Below, piece by piece: positions 8,851 to 18,453 of a DNA stretch of 64,000 nt. Where the stretch lies: assembly GCF_001685395.1 (NCBI RefSeq), contig NZ_CP014167.1, forward strand, positions 3,043,501-3,107,500, given 5' to 3'. The first letter of the stretch is position 1. Each line of letters opens with the position of its first letter. The translations under genes were made by a program, and so were the position numbers. The notes beneath the pieces are model-generated. The model searched no databases, had not been told where the DNA came from, and saw nothing but the letters and a program-made list of their open reading frames with translations. Origin of the DNA: Paenibacillus yonginensis (GTDB taxonomy: Bacteria; Bacillota; Bacilli; Paenibacillales; Paenibacillaceae).

Positions 8851-10695
8851 ATGTGTGGAATTACAGGATTTATTGAATGGGGCCGGGACCTGACGCAGGA
8901 TTCCGAGCTTCTGGTGAATATGACCGAAACCCTGTTCAGACGGGGACCCGACGGCCATGGAACTTGGATTTCCAATCCCTGCGCCTTTGGACACCGCCGC
9001 CTGAGTGTTATGGACCCTGAGAACGGCGCCCAGCCGATGACTTTCCAGGATGAGGACTCTGTGTTCACAATCGTATACAACGGGGAGATCTATAACGCAC
9101 TCGAATTAAAAAGCGAACTCCAGCAAAGAGGCCATCATTTCCGTACCACCTGCGATACTGAAGTTCTCCTTCACTCCTATGCCGAATGGGGTCCGGGCTG
9201 CGTGGACCGGCTCAACGGCATTTTTGCGTTTGCGGTGTGGGACAGCGTGAAGCAGCATGTTTTTTTCGCAAGAGACCGTCTAGGGGTTAAACCCTTGTTC
9301 TACAGTGAACAGGACGGACTGCTGGTCTTCGGCTCGGAGCCGAAAGCGATTCTTAAACACCCGGGAGTCGAAGCGTCTGTGGACGCGGAAGGACTGGCCG
9401 AAATTTTTGCGATTGGACCGGCTCGTACACCTGGCCATGGCGTCTACAAAGAGCTAAAAGAGCTGCGCCCGGGGCATGCGATGATTTACAGCCAGTCCGG
9501 GCTGCGGATTTATCCTTATTGGCAGCTCCAAAGCGTGGCTCATGGGGACAATGTCGAGCAGACGGCCGAGAAACTCCGCGCCCTGTTGACGGATACGGTT
9601 GAGCGTCAATTGATCTCCGATGTGCCCCTGTGCACGCTGCTGTCCGGCGGACTGGATTCCAGCGCCCTTACCGCGCTGGCCGTCAACTACTACAAACAAA
9701 CCGGCCAAGGTCAGGTCCACACCTTCTCCGTAGACTATGTGGGCAACGACAAACATTTTAAAGAGCATGTTTTCCAGCCGGGAGCGGACGGACCGTGGAT
9801 TAAACGGATGGTCGACGAGCTGCAAACCGAACATCATTATGTGCTGATTGACACCGATTCACTGGTCGAAGCGCTGGATGATGCCACAAGAACCCGGGAT
9901 ATGCCGGGGATGGTCGATGTGGATTCTTCACTGCTGCTGTTCTGTCATGAAATTAAAAAAGAAGCCACCGTCGCCCTATCCGGCGAAGCGGCGGATGAAA
10001 TCTTCGGCGGCTACCCTTGGTTCCACCGTCCAGAATTACGCGATTCCGGCACCTTCCCATGGTCCGTATCCAGCGCCTTCCGCGCCGGGCTGCTGTCGCC
10101 GGAGCTGAGAGAGCATATTCAGCCGCTGGATTATGTCGAAAGACGTTATCAGGAAGCGCTGGCCGAGGTTCCCGCCCTGGAAGGCGAAGACGACAACGAC
10201 GCCAAAATGCGTGTGCTCTCCTACCTGAACATCACCCGTTTCATGCCTACCCTGCTGGACCGCAAAGACCGCATGAGCATGGGGGCGGGACTTGAAGTAC
10301 GTGTACCTTATTGCGACCACCGGCTGGTCGAATATGTGTTCAACATCCCTTGGCATATCAAAATGACCGGCGACCGGGAAAAAGGCATCCTGCGCAAAGC
10401 CCTAGAAGGGCTGCTGCCGGACGATGTGCTGTACCGCAAGAAAAGCCCGTATCCTAAAACACATAACCCGGCTTATCTGGATGCCGTGCGGAATCAGATG
10501 CTGGCCGTGCTGGATGATCCTTCATCCCCGATCCTCCCGCTGGTCGACAGCAAGAAGCTGCGCGAAATCGCGGCAACTACCGATCCAACCTCACATCTGC
10601 CGTGGTTCAGCCAGCTGATGTCCGGTCCGCAGCTGTTCGCCTACATCACGCAGGTAAACCGCTGGCTTAAGGACTACAACGTTTCCATCCGTTAA
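8851..10695 (+). CDS. asnB: Asparagine synthetase (glutamine-hydrolysing)
   Basis: Converts aspartate, glutamine and ATP to asparagine in the cytoplasm. The class II glutaminase domain starts MCGITGF, and Cys2 is the nucleophile after removal of Met, which fixes the start. Glutamine-pocket residues lie around residues 49-54 (RRLSVMD) and 76-79 (YNGE). The synthetase domain has the PP-loop SGGLDS at 265-270 and a second conserved segment SGEAADEIFGGYPW. The length of 614 residues is normal. A GAGAGG ribosome site stands 13 bases before the ATG, and an out-of-frame ATG lies between, which may lower translation. Single gene with its own terminator. Confidence 0.95.
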   Translation: MCGITGFIEWGRDLTQDSELLVNMTETLFRRGPDGHGTWISNPCAFGHRRLSVMDPENGAQPMTFQDEDSVFTIVYNGEIYNALELKSELQQRGHHFRTTCDTEVLLHSYAEWGPGCVDRLNGIFAFAVWDSVKQHVFFARDRLGVKPLFYSEQDGLLVFGSEPKAILKHPGVEASVDAEGLAEIFAIGPARTPGHGVYKELKELRPGHAMIYSQSGLRIYPYWQLQSVAHGDNVEQTAEKLRALLTDTVERQLISDVPLCTLLSGGLDSSALTALAVNYYKQTGQGQVHTFSVDYVGNDKHFKEHVFQPGADGPWIKRMVDELQTEHHYVLIDTDSLVEALDDATRTRDMPGMVDVDSSLLLFCHEIKKEATVALSGEAADEIFGGYPWFHRPELRDSGTFPWSVSSAFRAGLLSPELREHIQPLDYVERRYQEALAEVPALEGEDDNDAKMRVLSYLNITRFMPTLLDRKDRMSMGAGLEVRVPYCDHRLVEYVFNIPWHIKMTGDREKGILRKALEGLLPDDVLYRKKSPYPKTHNPAYLDAVRNQMLAVLDDPSSPILPLVDSKKLREIAATTDPTSHLPWFSQLMSGPQLFAYITQVNRWLKDYNVSIR

Positions 10696-10760
10696 TCGAG
10701 CTTCGTTCTTTAAACGATACGAGCGCATGCAGCGTATGTCTCAAAGTATAATATTCGTGA

Positions 10761-10808
10761 AAAACCAAGGAGCCAGGCGGAATTATACCGCTTAGCTCCT
10801 TGGTTTTT
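10761..10808 (+). terminator. Terminator of asnB
   Basis: AAACCAAGGAGC pairs with AGCTCCTTGGTTT, with an inner GCGG/CCGC stem, and is followed by TTTTT. Confidence 0.85.
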
Positions 10809-10816
10809 GGTATTTA

Positions 10817-11257
10817 CAGCTGCCGGTTTCGAGCCTGAATAACATAATCAAATATGCTGGCTTTCATCTGAACTGGGAATGGATCTTCCTGGTGAACATT
10901 CCGTTCTGCACGGTTGCCATTCTGATGGCATGGCAAGGTCTTCCCAATGAAGAACGCAGAACCCGAACGTTACGGCTGGATTGGGGCAGTATTCTTGCCG
11001 GTCATGGCTTCCGCTTATATCGGACTCTCTTCGAGGCAAATCCCGCATGCCAGCGTCACCACTCGTATTATGCAGCAAATCGGCGGTGCCTTCGGCGCAT
11101 CGTTATCGCTATTATTTTGCAGAACGAGCTGAATTCGATCGTGTCACATGCTCCGGAAGCTCTAGCTGTTGCGTTCGCTCATGCGTTTATCTGGTCGATT
11201 GTTTTCTCAGTGCTGGCTTTAATCCCGGCCCTATTTCTGCCGAGAATTAAAAAATAA
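10817..11257 (+). pseudogene. Decayed DHA2-type MFS exporter remnant
   Basis: Pieces of one DHA2 exporter are spread over two frames. Frame 2 gives a helix-6-like piece, NWEWIFLVNIPFCTVAIL, then about 20 residues ending RLDWG. Frame 3 gives the late-helix piece SVTTRIMQQIGGAFGASLSLL, starting near 11048. Frame 2 resumes with AFAHAFIWSIVFSVLALIPALFLPRIKK and a stop. Most of the central helices are missing and there is no start codon or ribosome site. It is a dead gene with an internal deletion and at least two frame changes, and is not part of the asnB unit. Confidence 0.75.
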
Positions 11258-11285
11258 AGTCAGGTTAGCGGGACTGGATGGCGAA

Positions 11286-11332
11286 AAGAAAAAGCTATCC
11301 CTTAGACAGCAAAGATGCCTGGGGATAGCTCT
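11286..11332 (-). terminator. Terminator of the rph-rdgB operon
   Basis: Minus-strand AGCTATCCCCAGG pairs with CTAAGGGATAGCT around a long loop and is followed by TTTTTCTTTT. Confidence 0.75.
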
Positions 11333-11348
11333 TGGTTATGATAAACCG

Positions 11349-11984
11349 CTACAGCTGCTGAGTCTGCTTCTCCAGCATCTCCGCAAGCTTTCGCAGCGCA
11401 CGGCCGCGGTGGCTGATCGCCTGCTTCTCCTCGAGGCTGAGTTCAGCCATCGTCTTCTCGTATTCCGGCAGGTAAAACAGCGGATCGTAGCCAAAACCGC
11501 CGCTCCCGGCCGGCTCGGACGTAATCCAGCCATCCACCTCGCCGTCGGCCTCTACGAAGCTGCCTGAAGCAGGATCATAATAAGCCAGGCTGCAGACGAA
11601 CCGGGCTGGGCTAAGCAGCGGCTGCTCCGTATCTTCGCCCAGGTTCAGTTCAGCCAGCTCGGCCAGCAATTTCTCGTTGTTCATTTCGTCGCTCGCGCCT
11701 TCACCGGCAAAGCGGGCGGAATAGACGCCCGGTCTTCCGTCCAGCCGGTCTACGCAGAGGCCGGAGTCGTCGGCGAGCACCGGCAGCCCCAGCCGGTCGC
11801 CGACCTCTTTGGCTTTCTTGCGGGCATTTTCCGCAAACGTTGTCCCGTCTTCCACAACTTCGGGCACGTCCGGGAAGTCGTACATGCTTTTGACCGGCTT
11901 CCCTAAGAAAGCCAGCGCATGAGCAAACTCGCGAACCTTGCCTTTGTTCCGCGTGGATACGATAATCGCATTCGTCTCCGTCAT
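11349..11984 (-). CDS. rdgB: XTP/dITP diphosphatase (RdgB/HAM1 family)
   Basis: House-cleaning pyrophosphatase that hydrolyses non-canonical purine triphosphates (XTP, ITP, dITP) to the monophosphates. The N-terminal nucleotide-binding motif [11 protein letters not shown] (residues 10-20) and the catalytic segment [22 protein letters not shown] (positions about 70-91) are intact. FGYDPLFY and SHRGRAL near the end are also family-typical. It overlaps rph by four bases. The rph-rdgB pair is a common Firmicute arrangement. Confidence 0.95.
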   Translation of the reverse strand: MTETNAIIVSTRNKGKVREFAHALAFLGKPVKSMYDFPDVPEVVEDGTTFAENARKKAKEVGDRLGLPVLADDSGLCVDRLDGRPGVYSARFAGEGASDEMNNEKLLAELAELNLGEDTEQPLLSPARFVCSLAYYDPASGSFVEADGEVDGWITSEPAGSGGFGYDPLFYLPEYEKTMAELSLEEKQAISHRGRALRKLAEMLEKQTQQL

Positions 11985-12730
11985 GCCTGAGTCCCGCCTC
12001 CAATTTGGCCTGCTATCGCGCCCAGCGCTTCACGCTGCTGGGTAATCATTTCGCTGATGCCCTTCTCCGCCAGAGCCAGCAGGCCGTTTAATTCGTCCCG
12101 GGAGAATGGATTCTCTTCCCCTGTTCCCTGGACTTCGACAAACTTTCCTTGCCCTGTCATAACAACGTTCATATCGACTTTCGCTTTGGAGTCCTCTTCA
12201 TAATTCAAATCGAGCAGCAGCTGCTCCCCGATCACGCCAACGCTGACGGAAGCCAGATAATCCGTAACCGGGAATACAGGCAAATTATGTTTAACCGCCA
12301 GCTTGTGAATCGCCATTGTCATTGCTACAAAAGCCCCGGTAATTGAGCTTGTCCGCGTACCTCCGTCTGCCTGAATCACATCGCAGTCAATCAGCACCGA
12401 ACGTTCGCCAAGCGCTTCCAGATTCACGACCGAACGCAAAGCTCTGCCGATCAGACGCTGAATCTCCATGGTACGCCCCGTCAGCTTGCCACGGCTGGCC
12501 TCCCGTTGATTACGGGTATGGGTCGCACGCGGCAGCATCGAATATTCGGCGGTTACCCAGCCTTTGCCTTGGCCTTTCATAAAAGGAGGCACCCGTTCTT
12601 CTACCGTTGCCGTACAAATAACCTTTGTATCGCCGACTTCGATGAAGACGGAGCCTTCCGCATATTTATTCGTATTTACCGTAAGTTTCATTGCTCTGCG
12701 CTCATCCTGAGCGCGGCCGTCCAGTCTCAT
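11981..12730 (-). CDS. rph: Ribonuclease PH
   Basis: Phosphate-dependent 3' exonuclease that trims tRNA precursors; works as a hexamer. The protein begins [12 protein letters not shown] and contains [19 protein letters not shown], the phosphate-binding [18 protein letters not shown] region and [19 protein letters not shown]. The reading frame is open ten codons further upstream, but the ATG at 12730 is the family start and has AAGGAGG 11 bases before it. The length of 249 residues is normal. First gene of the rph-rdgB operon. Confidence 0.95.
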   Translation of the reverse strand: MRLDGRAQDERRAMKLTVNTNKYAEGSVFIEVGDTKVICTATVEERVPPFMKGQGKGWVTAEYSMLPRATHTRNQREASRGKLTGRTMEIQRLIGRALRSVVNLEALGERSVLIDCDVIQADGGTRTSSITGAFVAMTMAIHKLAVKHNLPVFPVTDYLASVSVGVIGEQLLLDLNYEEDSKAKVDMNVVMTGQGKFVEVQGTGEENPFSRDELNGLLALAEKGISEMITQQREALGAIAGQIGGGTQA

Positions 12731-12865
12731 GTTCCTGTTGTCCTCCTTAGATCCCCACATTGCGGGGCCTTGCGTTGCTTCTCCTTATTCTACCAAAGTC
12801 ACCCGGCAAAAGCACCCCGCCTTCCGTACTCACACCTATACAAACCTCCGCACAAACCGGCAGGC

Positions 12866-12890
12866 AAAAAAAAGAGACCCTCTGGTCTCC
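12866..12890 (-). terminator. Terminator of the GerMN lipoprotein gene
   Basis: Minus-strand GAGACC-AGAG-GGTCTC hairpin followed directly by eight T residues. Confidence 0.85.
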
Positions 12891-12926
12891 GATATTTTGA
12901 TCCATTTTGTTCAGGAACATGCCTGA

Positions 12927-14267
12927 TTAAACGGACAGGTCATTAATTTTTTCCGGGCGGGCAACCGGGCTGCTGTACGTTTTGTTTTCGGTATCCACCA
13001 CATTTTTGCTGTCGTTAAAGGTAATGTTGACCTTGCTGCCTTTGGCGTTCTCGGTAACGGTCAGCACAACTGCCTCCAGCATTTGCGCCGGAATCCGCTC
13101 TCCGCTTTCAAACATGTCATCGTTCATCGCAACGCTGACCACACCGTCTTTGGATTCAACCGACTTCAGCGAGGCGGTTTCGGTGAGGACCTGCTCCAGC
13201 CCGTCCCCCTGCTGAGGACCGTTGATCAGCTGGCCAAGCGCAGCTTTCAGCGGATCGTCGCTGTTTGGAACAAACCGGGTAACGGGTACAAAATAAGAGG
13301 AGCCGTCCTCGGAGGTTGCGGTGAAATACACCGTCACCGGCGTTGTCTGGGAGACGCTGGTCCCCCCGGTCAATTCCAGATTGATGCCTACTGCTCGGCT
13401 TAACGGGTATGAAATCGGCGTATGGTCTACCGGCATTTCATTCAAACGCTGACCATCCACCCAAACTTCAACGGAATCCACGCCAGGCTGTTCGGTAAGC
13501 GTCCAGGTGACAGACTCGAGGATTTTGCGTTCATCGGCTTTGTCGTAATTTTCGAAACCTTTGGAAAATTCCACAACAGCCAGCTTCTGATCAGCTTTAA
13601 GCGTCACGCTTTTGACTTCGGTGCCCTCGGGCAGAACCCCGCTGAAGCCGAGCGGCAGCTGACTTTGGTAAGGGCCGTTTTTGACCAGGGTCTCCAGACT
13701 CTTGACCAGCTTGTCATTCGAAACGTCTGCATTGGAAGCATCAGACGAAACTTGATTCGAAGAATCCTGAACTTCCGCCGAAGTCTCGTCGGCTTGCTGC
13801 CCGGCTTCATCTGCAGAGTCTTCCGCGCTCGCCGAATCATCCGCGGCGGCTGGAGGATCCTGGCTTTGATCCGCCTGGGTCGTCAGACTGGAAGCGTCGC
13901 CGGAGGAGCTTTCATCTGCAAGAGGATCGGCGGCGGAGGTTTGCTGGGCCCCGGAGCCTTCAGAAGCCGATCCTCCGGTATTTTTCGCATTGTCGGCGGT
14001 ACCTTTGTCTCCATCAATCGGCAGTGAAACCGGGGCAAGCAGGCCTTGTCCATTGTCCAGATAGACCGTTGTCAAGGTTGCCGGATCATGCTGGACTTCA
14101 GCCGCAGTCGGCGTTATGCCGCTTAACATCTGGGTTTCTACATTAGCCGGCGGAGCATCGATGTTGGCAGAGGGGCCGGCTCCGATCAGGGAGCAGCCTG
14201 ATAAGAGAAGCGGCAGCGTAACCGCGCTGGCGGCGGCCGTCTTTTTCCAGTGTTTCATACGTTTCAT
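12927..14267 (-). CDS. GerMN-domain spore germination lipoprotein (GerM-like)
   Basis: Exported lipoprotein needed in GerM-type systems for normal sporulation and germination. Lipobox LLLSGC gives acylated Cys25. Residues about 85-190 are a disordered Ser/Asp/Ala/Gln-rich linker. Two GerMN domains follow, about 195-305 (SLETLVKNGPYQSQLPLGF...) and 320-440. B. subtilis GerM also has two such domains but lacks so long an acidic linker. GGGAGGA precedes the ATG by about 10 bases; a second Met lies three codons in. Single gene with its own terminator. Confidence 0.88.
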   Translation of the reverse strand: MKRMKHWKKTAAASAVTLPLLLSGCSLIGAGPSANIDAPPANVETQMLSGITPTAAEVQHDPATLTTVYLDNGQGLLAPVSLPIDGDKGTADNAKNTGGSASEGSGAQQTSAADPLADESSSGDASSLTTQADQSQDPPAAADDSASAEDSADEAGQQADETSAEVQDSSNQVSSDASNADVSNDKLVKSLETLVKNGPYQSQLPLGFSGVLPEGTEVKSVTLKADQKLAVVEFSKGFENYDKADERKILESVTWTLTEQPGVDSVEVWVDGQRLNEMPVDHTPISYPLSRAVGINLELTGGTSVSQTTPVTVYFTATSEDGSSYFVPVTRFVPNSDDPLKAALGQLINGPQQGDGLEQVLTETASLKSVESKDGVVSVAMNDDMFESGERIPAQMLEAVVLTVTENAKGSKVNITFNDSKNVVDTENKTYSSPVARPEKINDLSV

Positions 14268-14400
14268 GAATGGGGTTCCTCCCTACGTTTATTGGGCTGG
14301 TTTGTACTACTATGTATACGAGCCTTCCTGTGAAAAATAACTATATTTTTTGCAGATTTGGACAGCTTATTAAAGATGCTAAGAACGAGGTGATCAGAGA

Positions 14401-14973
14401 ATGGAAGAACCAAAAACCCCTTATGCCCTGAACAGTAAAAAAGTCGCTGAAGCCACCAAATATTGGCTCGAGCGACGCGGCGTGAAGATCGAGGAAATCG
14501 CAGAGCTGGTCATGCTGCTGCAGAAGAAATATTACCCCAATCTCACCATGGAAGAGTGTATCCATAACGTCGAGCGGGTATTGTCTAAGCGGGAAGTGCA
14601 AAACGCCGTGCTTACCGGGATTCAGCTGGATATTTTATGCGAGCAGAACCTGCTGATTCCCGAGCTGCAGGACATGATCAAATACGATGAAAGCCTGTAT
14701 GGAGTAGATGAAATCCTCGCTTTTTCGATTGTTAATGTGTATGGGAGCATTGGATTTACAAACTATGGCTACGTGGACAAACTCAAACCCGGTGTGCTGG
14801 AGCGTCTGAACGATAAAAGCCTCGGCCCTGTGAACACATATCTTGATGACATTGTCGGGGCCGTAGCTGCGGCCGCAAGCAGCCGGATTGCCCACCGCAA
14901 GCAGGCGGAACGCGAGCAGGCACGCGGGGAGGATTCCGTGGATACCCTGGCCGAGAAAGGAACCTCTCTCTAA
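14401..14973 (+). CDS. Phosphatidylglycerophosphatase A-family protein (YutG-like)
   Basis: 190-residue member of the PgpA family, soluble type as in B. subtilis YutG. Family segments visible are VAEATKYWLERRGVKIEEIAELV near the start, a central YDESLYGVDEILAFSIVNVYGSIGFTNYGYVD region (positions about 100-130) and LDDIVGAVAAAASSRIAHR at the end. The family removes phosphate from phosphatidylglycerophosphate, but for this short branch the activity is not settled. Start ATG with GAGGTG nine bases upstream. Divergent from the GerMN gene. Confidence 0.85.
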   Translation: MEEPKTPYALNSKKVAEATKYWLERRGVKIEEIAELVMLLQKKYYPNLTMEECIHNVERVLSKREVQNAVLTGIQLDILCEQNLLIPELQDMIKYDESLYGVDEILAFSIVNVYGSIGFTNYGYVDKLKPGVLERLNDKSLGPVNTYLDDIVGAVAAAASSRIAHRKQAEREQARGEDSVDTLAEKGTSL

Positions 14974-14978
14974 CAAAC

Positions 14979-15030
14979 AAAGCTGCCCGGAACAGATCCT
15001 GCGATCTTGTCCTGGACAGCTTTTGTTTTG
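14979..15030 (+). terminator. Terminator between convergent genes
   Basis: AAAGCTG...CAGCTTTT stem with an inner GATC-rich hairpin and a TTTTGTTTT tail on the plus strand. It probably also stops the metallo-hydrolase operon from the other side. Confidence 0.65.
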
Positions 15031-15041
15031 ACTTTCTCTTC

Positions 15042-16073
15042 TTAATAAATGCGGGCTGCCTTTCGGCTGGTGAAACGATAGAGGCCGCCTGCGTCCTGCG
15101 TCATCTCCGCTTCTTGTCTGCGTACCAGCTCGACCAGATGCGCCAAGGTTTCCGACATCGCAAACCTCATCTGATGAATGCCCGGCCTTACCCCGAAAAG
15201 AGCTTCGCAAACCGTATAACCGGTCTGGGCTCCTTCCTGCAGCAGCTCGGACACTCTGGCCAGCCGCTCCTCATGATGATCAAGCAGCAGTTCCACCCGT
15301 GAACGAAAGAAATCAAACGGATGGCGATGCCCCGGGAACGCCTGGTTCACCTCATAACGGCCCAGCTTCCTTAAACCTTCCATGAAGGCAAGCAGCGGCT
15401 GCTCATCTCCGCCAGGATAGAAGCTGATATTCGGCGAAATTTGCGGCAGCACGGCATCCCCGCAGAGCATGACGTGTTCGTCAGCCTGATAAAAGGATAA
15501 GTGACCGGTGGCATGCCCTCCGGTCAGCACCGGCTGCCAGCGCCAGCCTCCCATTTCCACCTGACAGCTTTCATCGACATACGTTACTTCCGGCATTGGC
15601 TCAACCTGCCGGTAGAAGCTCTCCAAATGTTCCGGCAGCTGGCTTGCAAGCGGCTCCGGAAAGCCGTGCTGCCGGAACAGCTCCGGCAGCGCACGGTTCA
15701 TGGATCTGTCCGGCCGCCACATCCGCAAAGCTTCCAGATGAGCGGCCTCCGACATGAACACCGGCGCTTCAAACCGCTGCTGCAGCCAGCCGGCCATGCC
15801 GAAATGGTCCGGATGATGATGGGTCACGATAATTTGTTTGACCTGCTGCCGGCCAATCTCAAACAGCTTTGCGGCCCTCTCCCATTCTTGCTCCGCCGTC
15901 TCCGAACGGGGGCCGGGGTCAATAATCGTCAGCTCCCCCGAAAGGGGATCGCGCAGCAAATAACTGTTCACGGACCGCAGCGGCGGCGCCATGGAGATTG
16001 GAAGCTGAAACAGCCTTCCATCCAGCCATTTTTTAATATCTGCCATTTCTGATTCTTCAGACTTCTCAGGCAT
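15042..16073 (-). CDS. MBL-fold metallo-hydrolase
   Basis: Zinc-dependent hydrolase of the glyoxalase II-like metallo-beta-lactamase fold. The metal-binding HHHPDH motif is at 85-90, a later GGHATGH supplies another His, and CGDAVLP the bridging Asp. FPGHRHPFD near residue 245 is the last metal ligand region. About 80 C-terminal residues follow with a winged-helix look, as in LACTB2-like proteins. The substrate is unknown. The start overlaps the methyltransferase stop by eight bases, with AAGAAGG seven bases before the ATG, so the two are co-translated. Confidence 0.88.
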   Translation of the reverse strand: MPEKSEESEMADIKKWLDGRLFQLPISMAPPLRSVNSYLLRDPLSGELTIIDPGPRSETAEQEWERAAKLFEIGRQQVKQIIVTHHHPDHFGMAGWLQQRFEAPVFMSEAAHLEALRMWRPDRSMNRALPELFRQHGFPEPLASQLPEHLESFYRQVEPMPEVTYVDESCQVEMGGWRWQPVLTGGHATGHLSFYQADEHVMLCGDAVLPQISPNISFYPGGDEQPLLAFMEGLRKLGRYEVNQAFPGHRHPFDFFRSRVELLLDHHEERLARVSELLQEGAQTGYTVCEALFGVRPGIHQMRFAMSETLAHLVELVRRQEAEMTQDAGGLYRFTSRKAARIY

Positions 16074-16821
16074 TCTGCATCCTTCTTCCCACCATAATCA
16101 TACGCTTGGAGTTATGTTCATCATACGGATCTCGGTCGCTGTAGCTTCCATGCACCTCATCAAGCTGCAGACCGGCCTGGCCAAACATTTGCTTGAACTG
16201 GTCCAGCGAATAAAGCTTAATACGTTCCTCATAGCGCCGGCTTTCGCCCGGTTCACCTTCAGCCTTTGTAATTTCGATCTTCTTCTTCACAAAACCTTCT
16301 TCGATCCAACGCGTTTCTTTGATCCTTTGCCCGTCATCGACCCGCTCGGACTGCGGAACCAGGTTCCGCACGGTATAATCGGCATTCAGGAAGTCAATCA
16401 CAAAACGTCCGCCAGGCTTCAGCACCCTCCGGATTTCTTCGAGCACCTTCAAATGCTCTGAATCGTGAATAAAATAACCAAAGGAGGTAAACAGGTCCAC
16501 CACAGCGTCAAACTGCCCATCCGCAAGCGGGAGGCTGCGCATATCAGCCTTCAGCCACGTAATCAGCCCGTCCGGATCCTTGCGGATAGCCTCGCGCAGC
16601 AGCACGTCGGACAAATCAACCCCGGTCATGTGATAACCGGATTGCTGAAGCGCAAGGGAATGCCGTCCGGTCCCGCAGCATAAATCAAGAATTTTAGCTC
16701 CGGGCTCAAGCTTCAGCCACTCGATCATCTGCCGGACTTCCTGTCTTGCCCCCTGCTCATCCCTGTGTTTATAAACCAGCAAATAGTCTTCGCCAAAGCT
16801 GTGTTCATACCACTCACCCAT
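16066..16821 (-). CDS. Class I SAM-dependent methyltransferase
   Basis: Rossmann-fold methyltransferase with motif I ILDLCCGTGRHSL, a later DGQFDAVVDLF (motif II) and LKPGGRFVIDF (motif III). The C-terminal RSVDDGQ-R-IKETRWIEEG segment is typical of the Methyltransf_25 group. The substrate is not predictable. The frame is open to an upstream ATG at 16845, but the ATG at 16821 (MGEWYEHSFGEDYL) has AAAAGGGG eight bases before it and gives the usual family N-terminus. First gene of a two-gene unit with the MBL hydrolase. Confidence 0.88.
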   Translation of the reverse strand: MGEWYEHSFGEDYLLVYKHRDEQGARQEVRQMIEWLKLEPGAKILDLCCGTGRHSLALQQSGYHMTGVDLSDVLLREAIRKDPDGLITWLKADMRSLPLADGQFDAVVDLFTSFGYFIHDSEHLKVLEEIRRVLKPGGRFVIDFLNADYTVRNLVPQSERVDDGQRIKETRWIEEGFVKKKIEITKAEGEPGESRRYEERIKLYSLDQFKQMFGQAGLQLDEVHGSYSDRDPYDEHNSKRMIMVGRRMQNA

Positions 16822-16930
16822 CTTACCGACCCCTTTTTCCGTCATCGGTGTACCCTTATTTTATAACCCTTTGCGGCCATTTCAAATACCCTGCCGGGCC
16901 GAACCGGAAGAACTCGGCTCAAGCAGTATG

Positions 16931-16968
16931 AAAAAAGCAGCAGCCAGGGGTTCCCGGTCTGCTGCTTG
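16931..16968 (-). terminator. Terminator of the parvulin gene
   Basis: Minus-strand AAGCAGCAG.. pairs with ..CTGCTGCTT and is followed by TTTTTT. Confidence 0.8.
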
Positions 16969-16992
16969 TTAGCTTTAACACTGCTCAAGAGA

Positions 16993-18210
16993 TTATTCGT
17001 TTGCTGTTCCTTCCGCAGCCGTTTCATCGGAAGCGGCGTTTCCGGTCAGCGAATTGTTGATAGTCGCTTTGGATCTCAAATCATCCAGCCAGGAAGTCGA
17101 CATGGTTGACACTTGCTGGGTAATCAGAAGGTCCTTGATGTCTGCTTTCTTCTCTTCCAAAGTTGCAGTATGGGCTTCTTTGGTATCTGTAACTTTAACG
17201 ACGGCATATTGGCCATCGGACGTTTTGACAGCCGAGCTGATATCGTTTTTCTTCAGCCCGAATGCAGCGGTTTCGATCGCCGGATCTACCGTTCCCGAAT
17301 CTTTCGCAAAGAAACCAAGGTCTCCGCCTTTGTCTTTGGTAGTGGTATCTGTCGATTTCTCTTTAGCCAAAGCAGCAAAATCCGATCCGCCTTTCAGCTG
17401 GGAGATGATATCTTTGGCTTCCTTCTCGGTGGCCACTACGATTTGAGAAGCTTGTACCTGTGCAGGCGTATTGAATTGGGCTTTGTTCTGATCAAAATAA
17501 GATTTGATCTGATCATCCGTAACCGTTACTTTAGGCTCAAGCAGCTTGCGAATCTGGGCTTCTTTGTGAAGCTGCTTGTCGAAATCCTCGTTAGTCATGC
17601 CGTATTGGGCAAGCAGCTGGTTCAGCGCATCTTCGGAACCAAACTGCGTGATGTAGAAATCTCTTTCTTTCTTAACGTCTGCGTCGGTCACTTGAACATT
17701 GGCTTTAACGGCTTCCTGACGGATCAGCTCGTCGTCGATCATACCGCTCAGCGTCTGCTCTCCGCCGGCTTTCACCAAGGCATCGTACAGCTGGCCTTTG
17801 GTGATTTTGGCATCATTGACAGTCGCAACCGCTTTTTCGGAATCCTTTTGAGCAAAGGGGTTCGTAAACAAGGAAATAACAAGCAGAACAGCCAGAATAA
17901 GCGAAATACCCATCCATAGGCTGCTGTTTCCGCGATTCACCGGTGGTTCTTCATTCACCGGCGTTTCGGAAGCGTCTTCAGCTTGCATGACAGCCAATGC
18001 TTCGCTGCTTGCGTCCAGCCCGGTCACGATTGAGCCTTCCTCATCACGTTTGTCTTCGGCTTGCACCTCTTGCTCTTGAACTTCTTCAGGAGCTTGTCCC
18101 TCGGAAGTTTCTGCTTTATGTTCAGCTTCGGCTTCTGGAACCTGATTCTCTTCTACAGGCTCGGAAGCGTTAGGGGTTGATCCCTGCAAATCTTTTTTCT
18201 CTTCAGTCAT
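16993..18210 (-). CDS. Membrane-anchored peptidyl-prolyl isomerase (SurA/PrsA-like parvulin)
   Basis: Folding catalyst acting outside the cytoplasmic membrane. Residues 1-92 are highly acidic and low-complexity (Glu/Ala/Gln). One membrane helix (about 98-116) points the rest outward. A SurA_N-type chaperone segment spans about 128-235 and a rotamase (parvulin) domain about 248-340, with VQASQIVVATEKEAKDI at its start and GGDLGFF inside. Unlike PrsA it has no lipobox and is held by a type II helix with a long cytosolic tail. It has its own terminator and a 240-base upstream gap. Confidence 0.88.
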   Translation of the reverse strand: MTEEKKDLQGSTPNASEPVEENQVPEAEAEHKAETSEGQAPEEVQEQEVQAEDKRDEEGSIVTGLDASSEALAVMQAEDASETPVNEEPPVNRGNSSLWMGISLILAVLLVISLFTNPFAQKDSEKAVATVNDAKITKGQLYDALVKAGGEQTLSGMIDDELIRQEAVKANVQVTDADVKKERDFYITQFGSEDALNQLLAQYGMTNEDFDKQLHKEAQIRKLLEPKVTVTDDQIKSYFDQNKAQFNTPAQVQASQIVVATEKEAKDIISQLKGGSDFAALAKEKSTDTTTKDKGGDLGFFAKDSGTVDPAIETAAFGLKKNDISSAVKTSDGQYAVVKVTDTKEAHTATLEEKKADIKDLLITQQVSTMSTSWLDDLRSKATINNSLTGNAASDETAAEGTANE

Positions 18211-18453
18211 TAATACGTGACTCCCTTCTGAATTTCTAAGCTTTTATTAAGATACCAGAAATTTGATGTAAAAACCTTAACGTTTACTAAAAATTATTCT
18301 TCATCTTTTTAAGGTTATATTAAGGTTAGCCAAAAAATCAGGATTCATCCATGTTTATCCAATGGATCAACGTGTGCTGTCTCCATTTCCGCTGTCAACC
18401 AAAACGTAGTACAATAGACCATAGATTGATGCCAGGGAGGATTAGATAATCAA

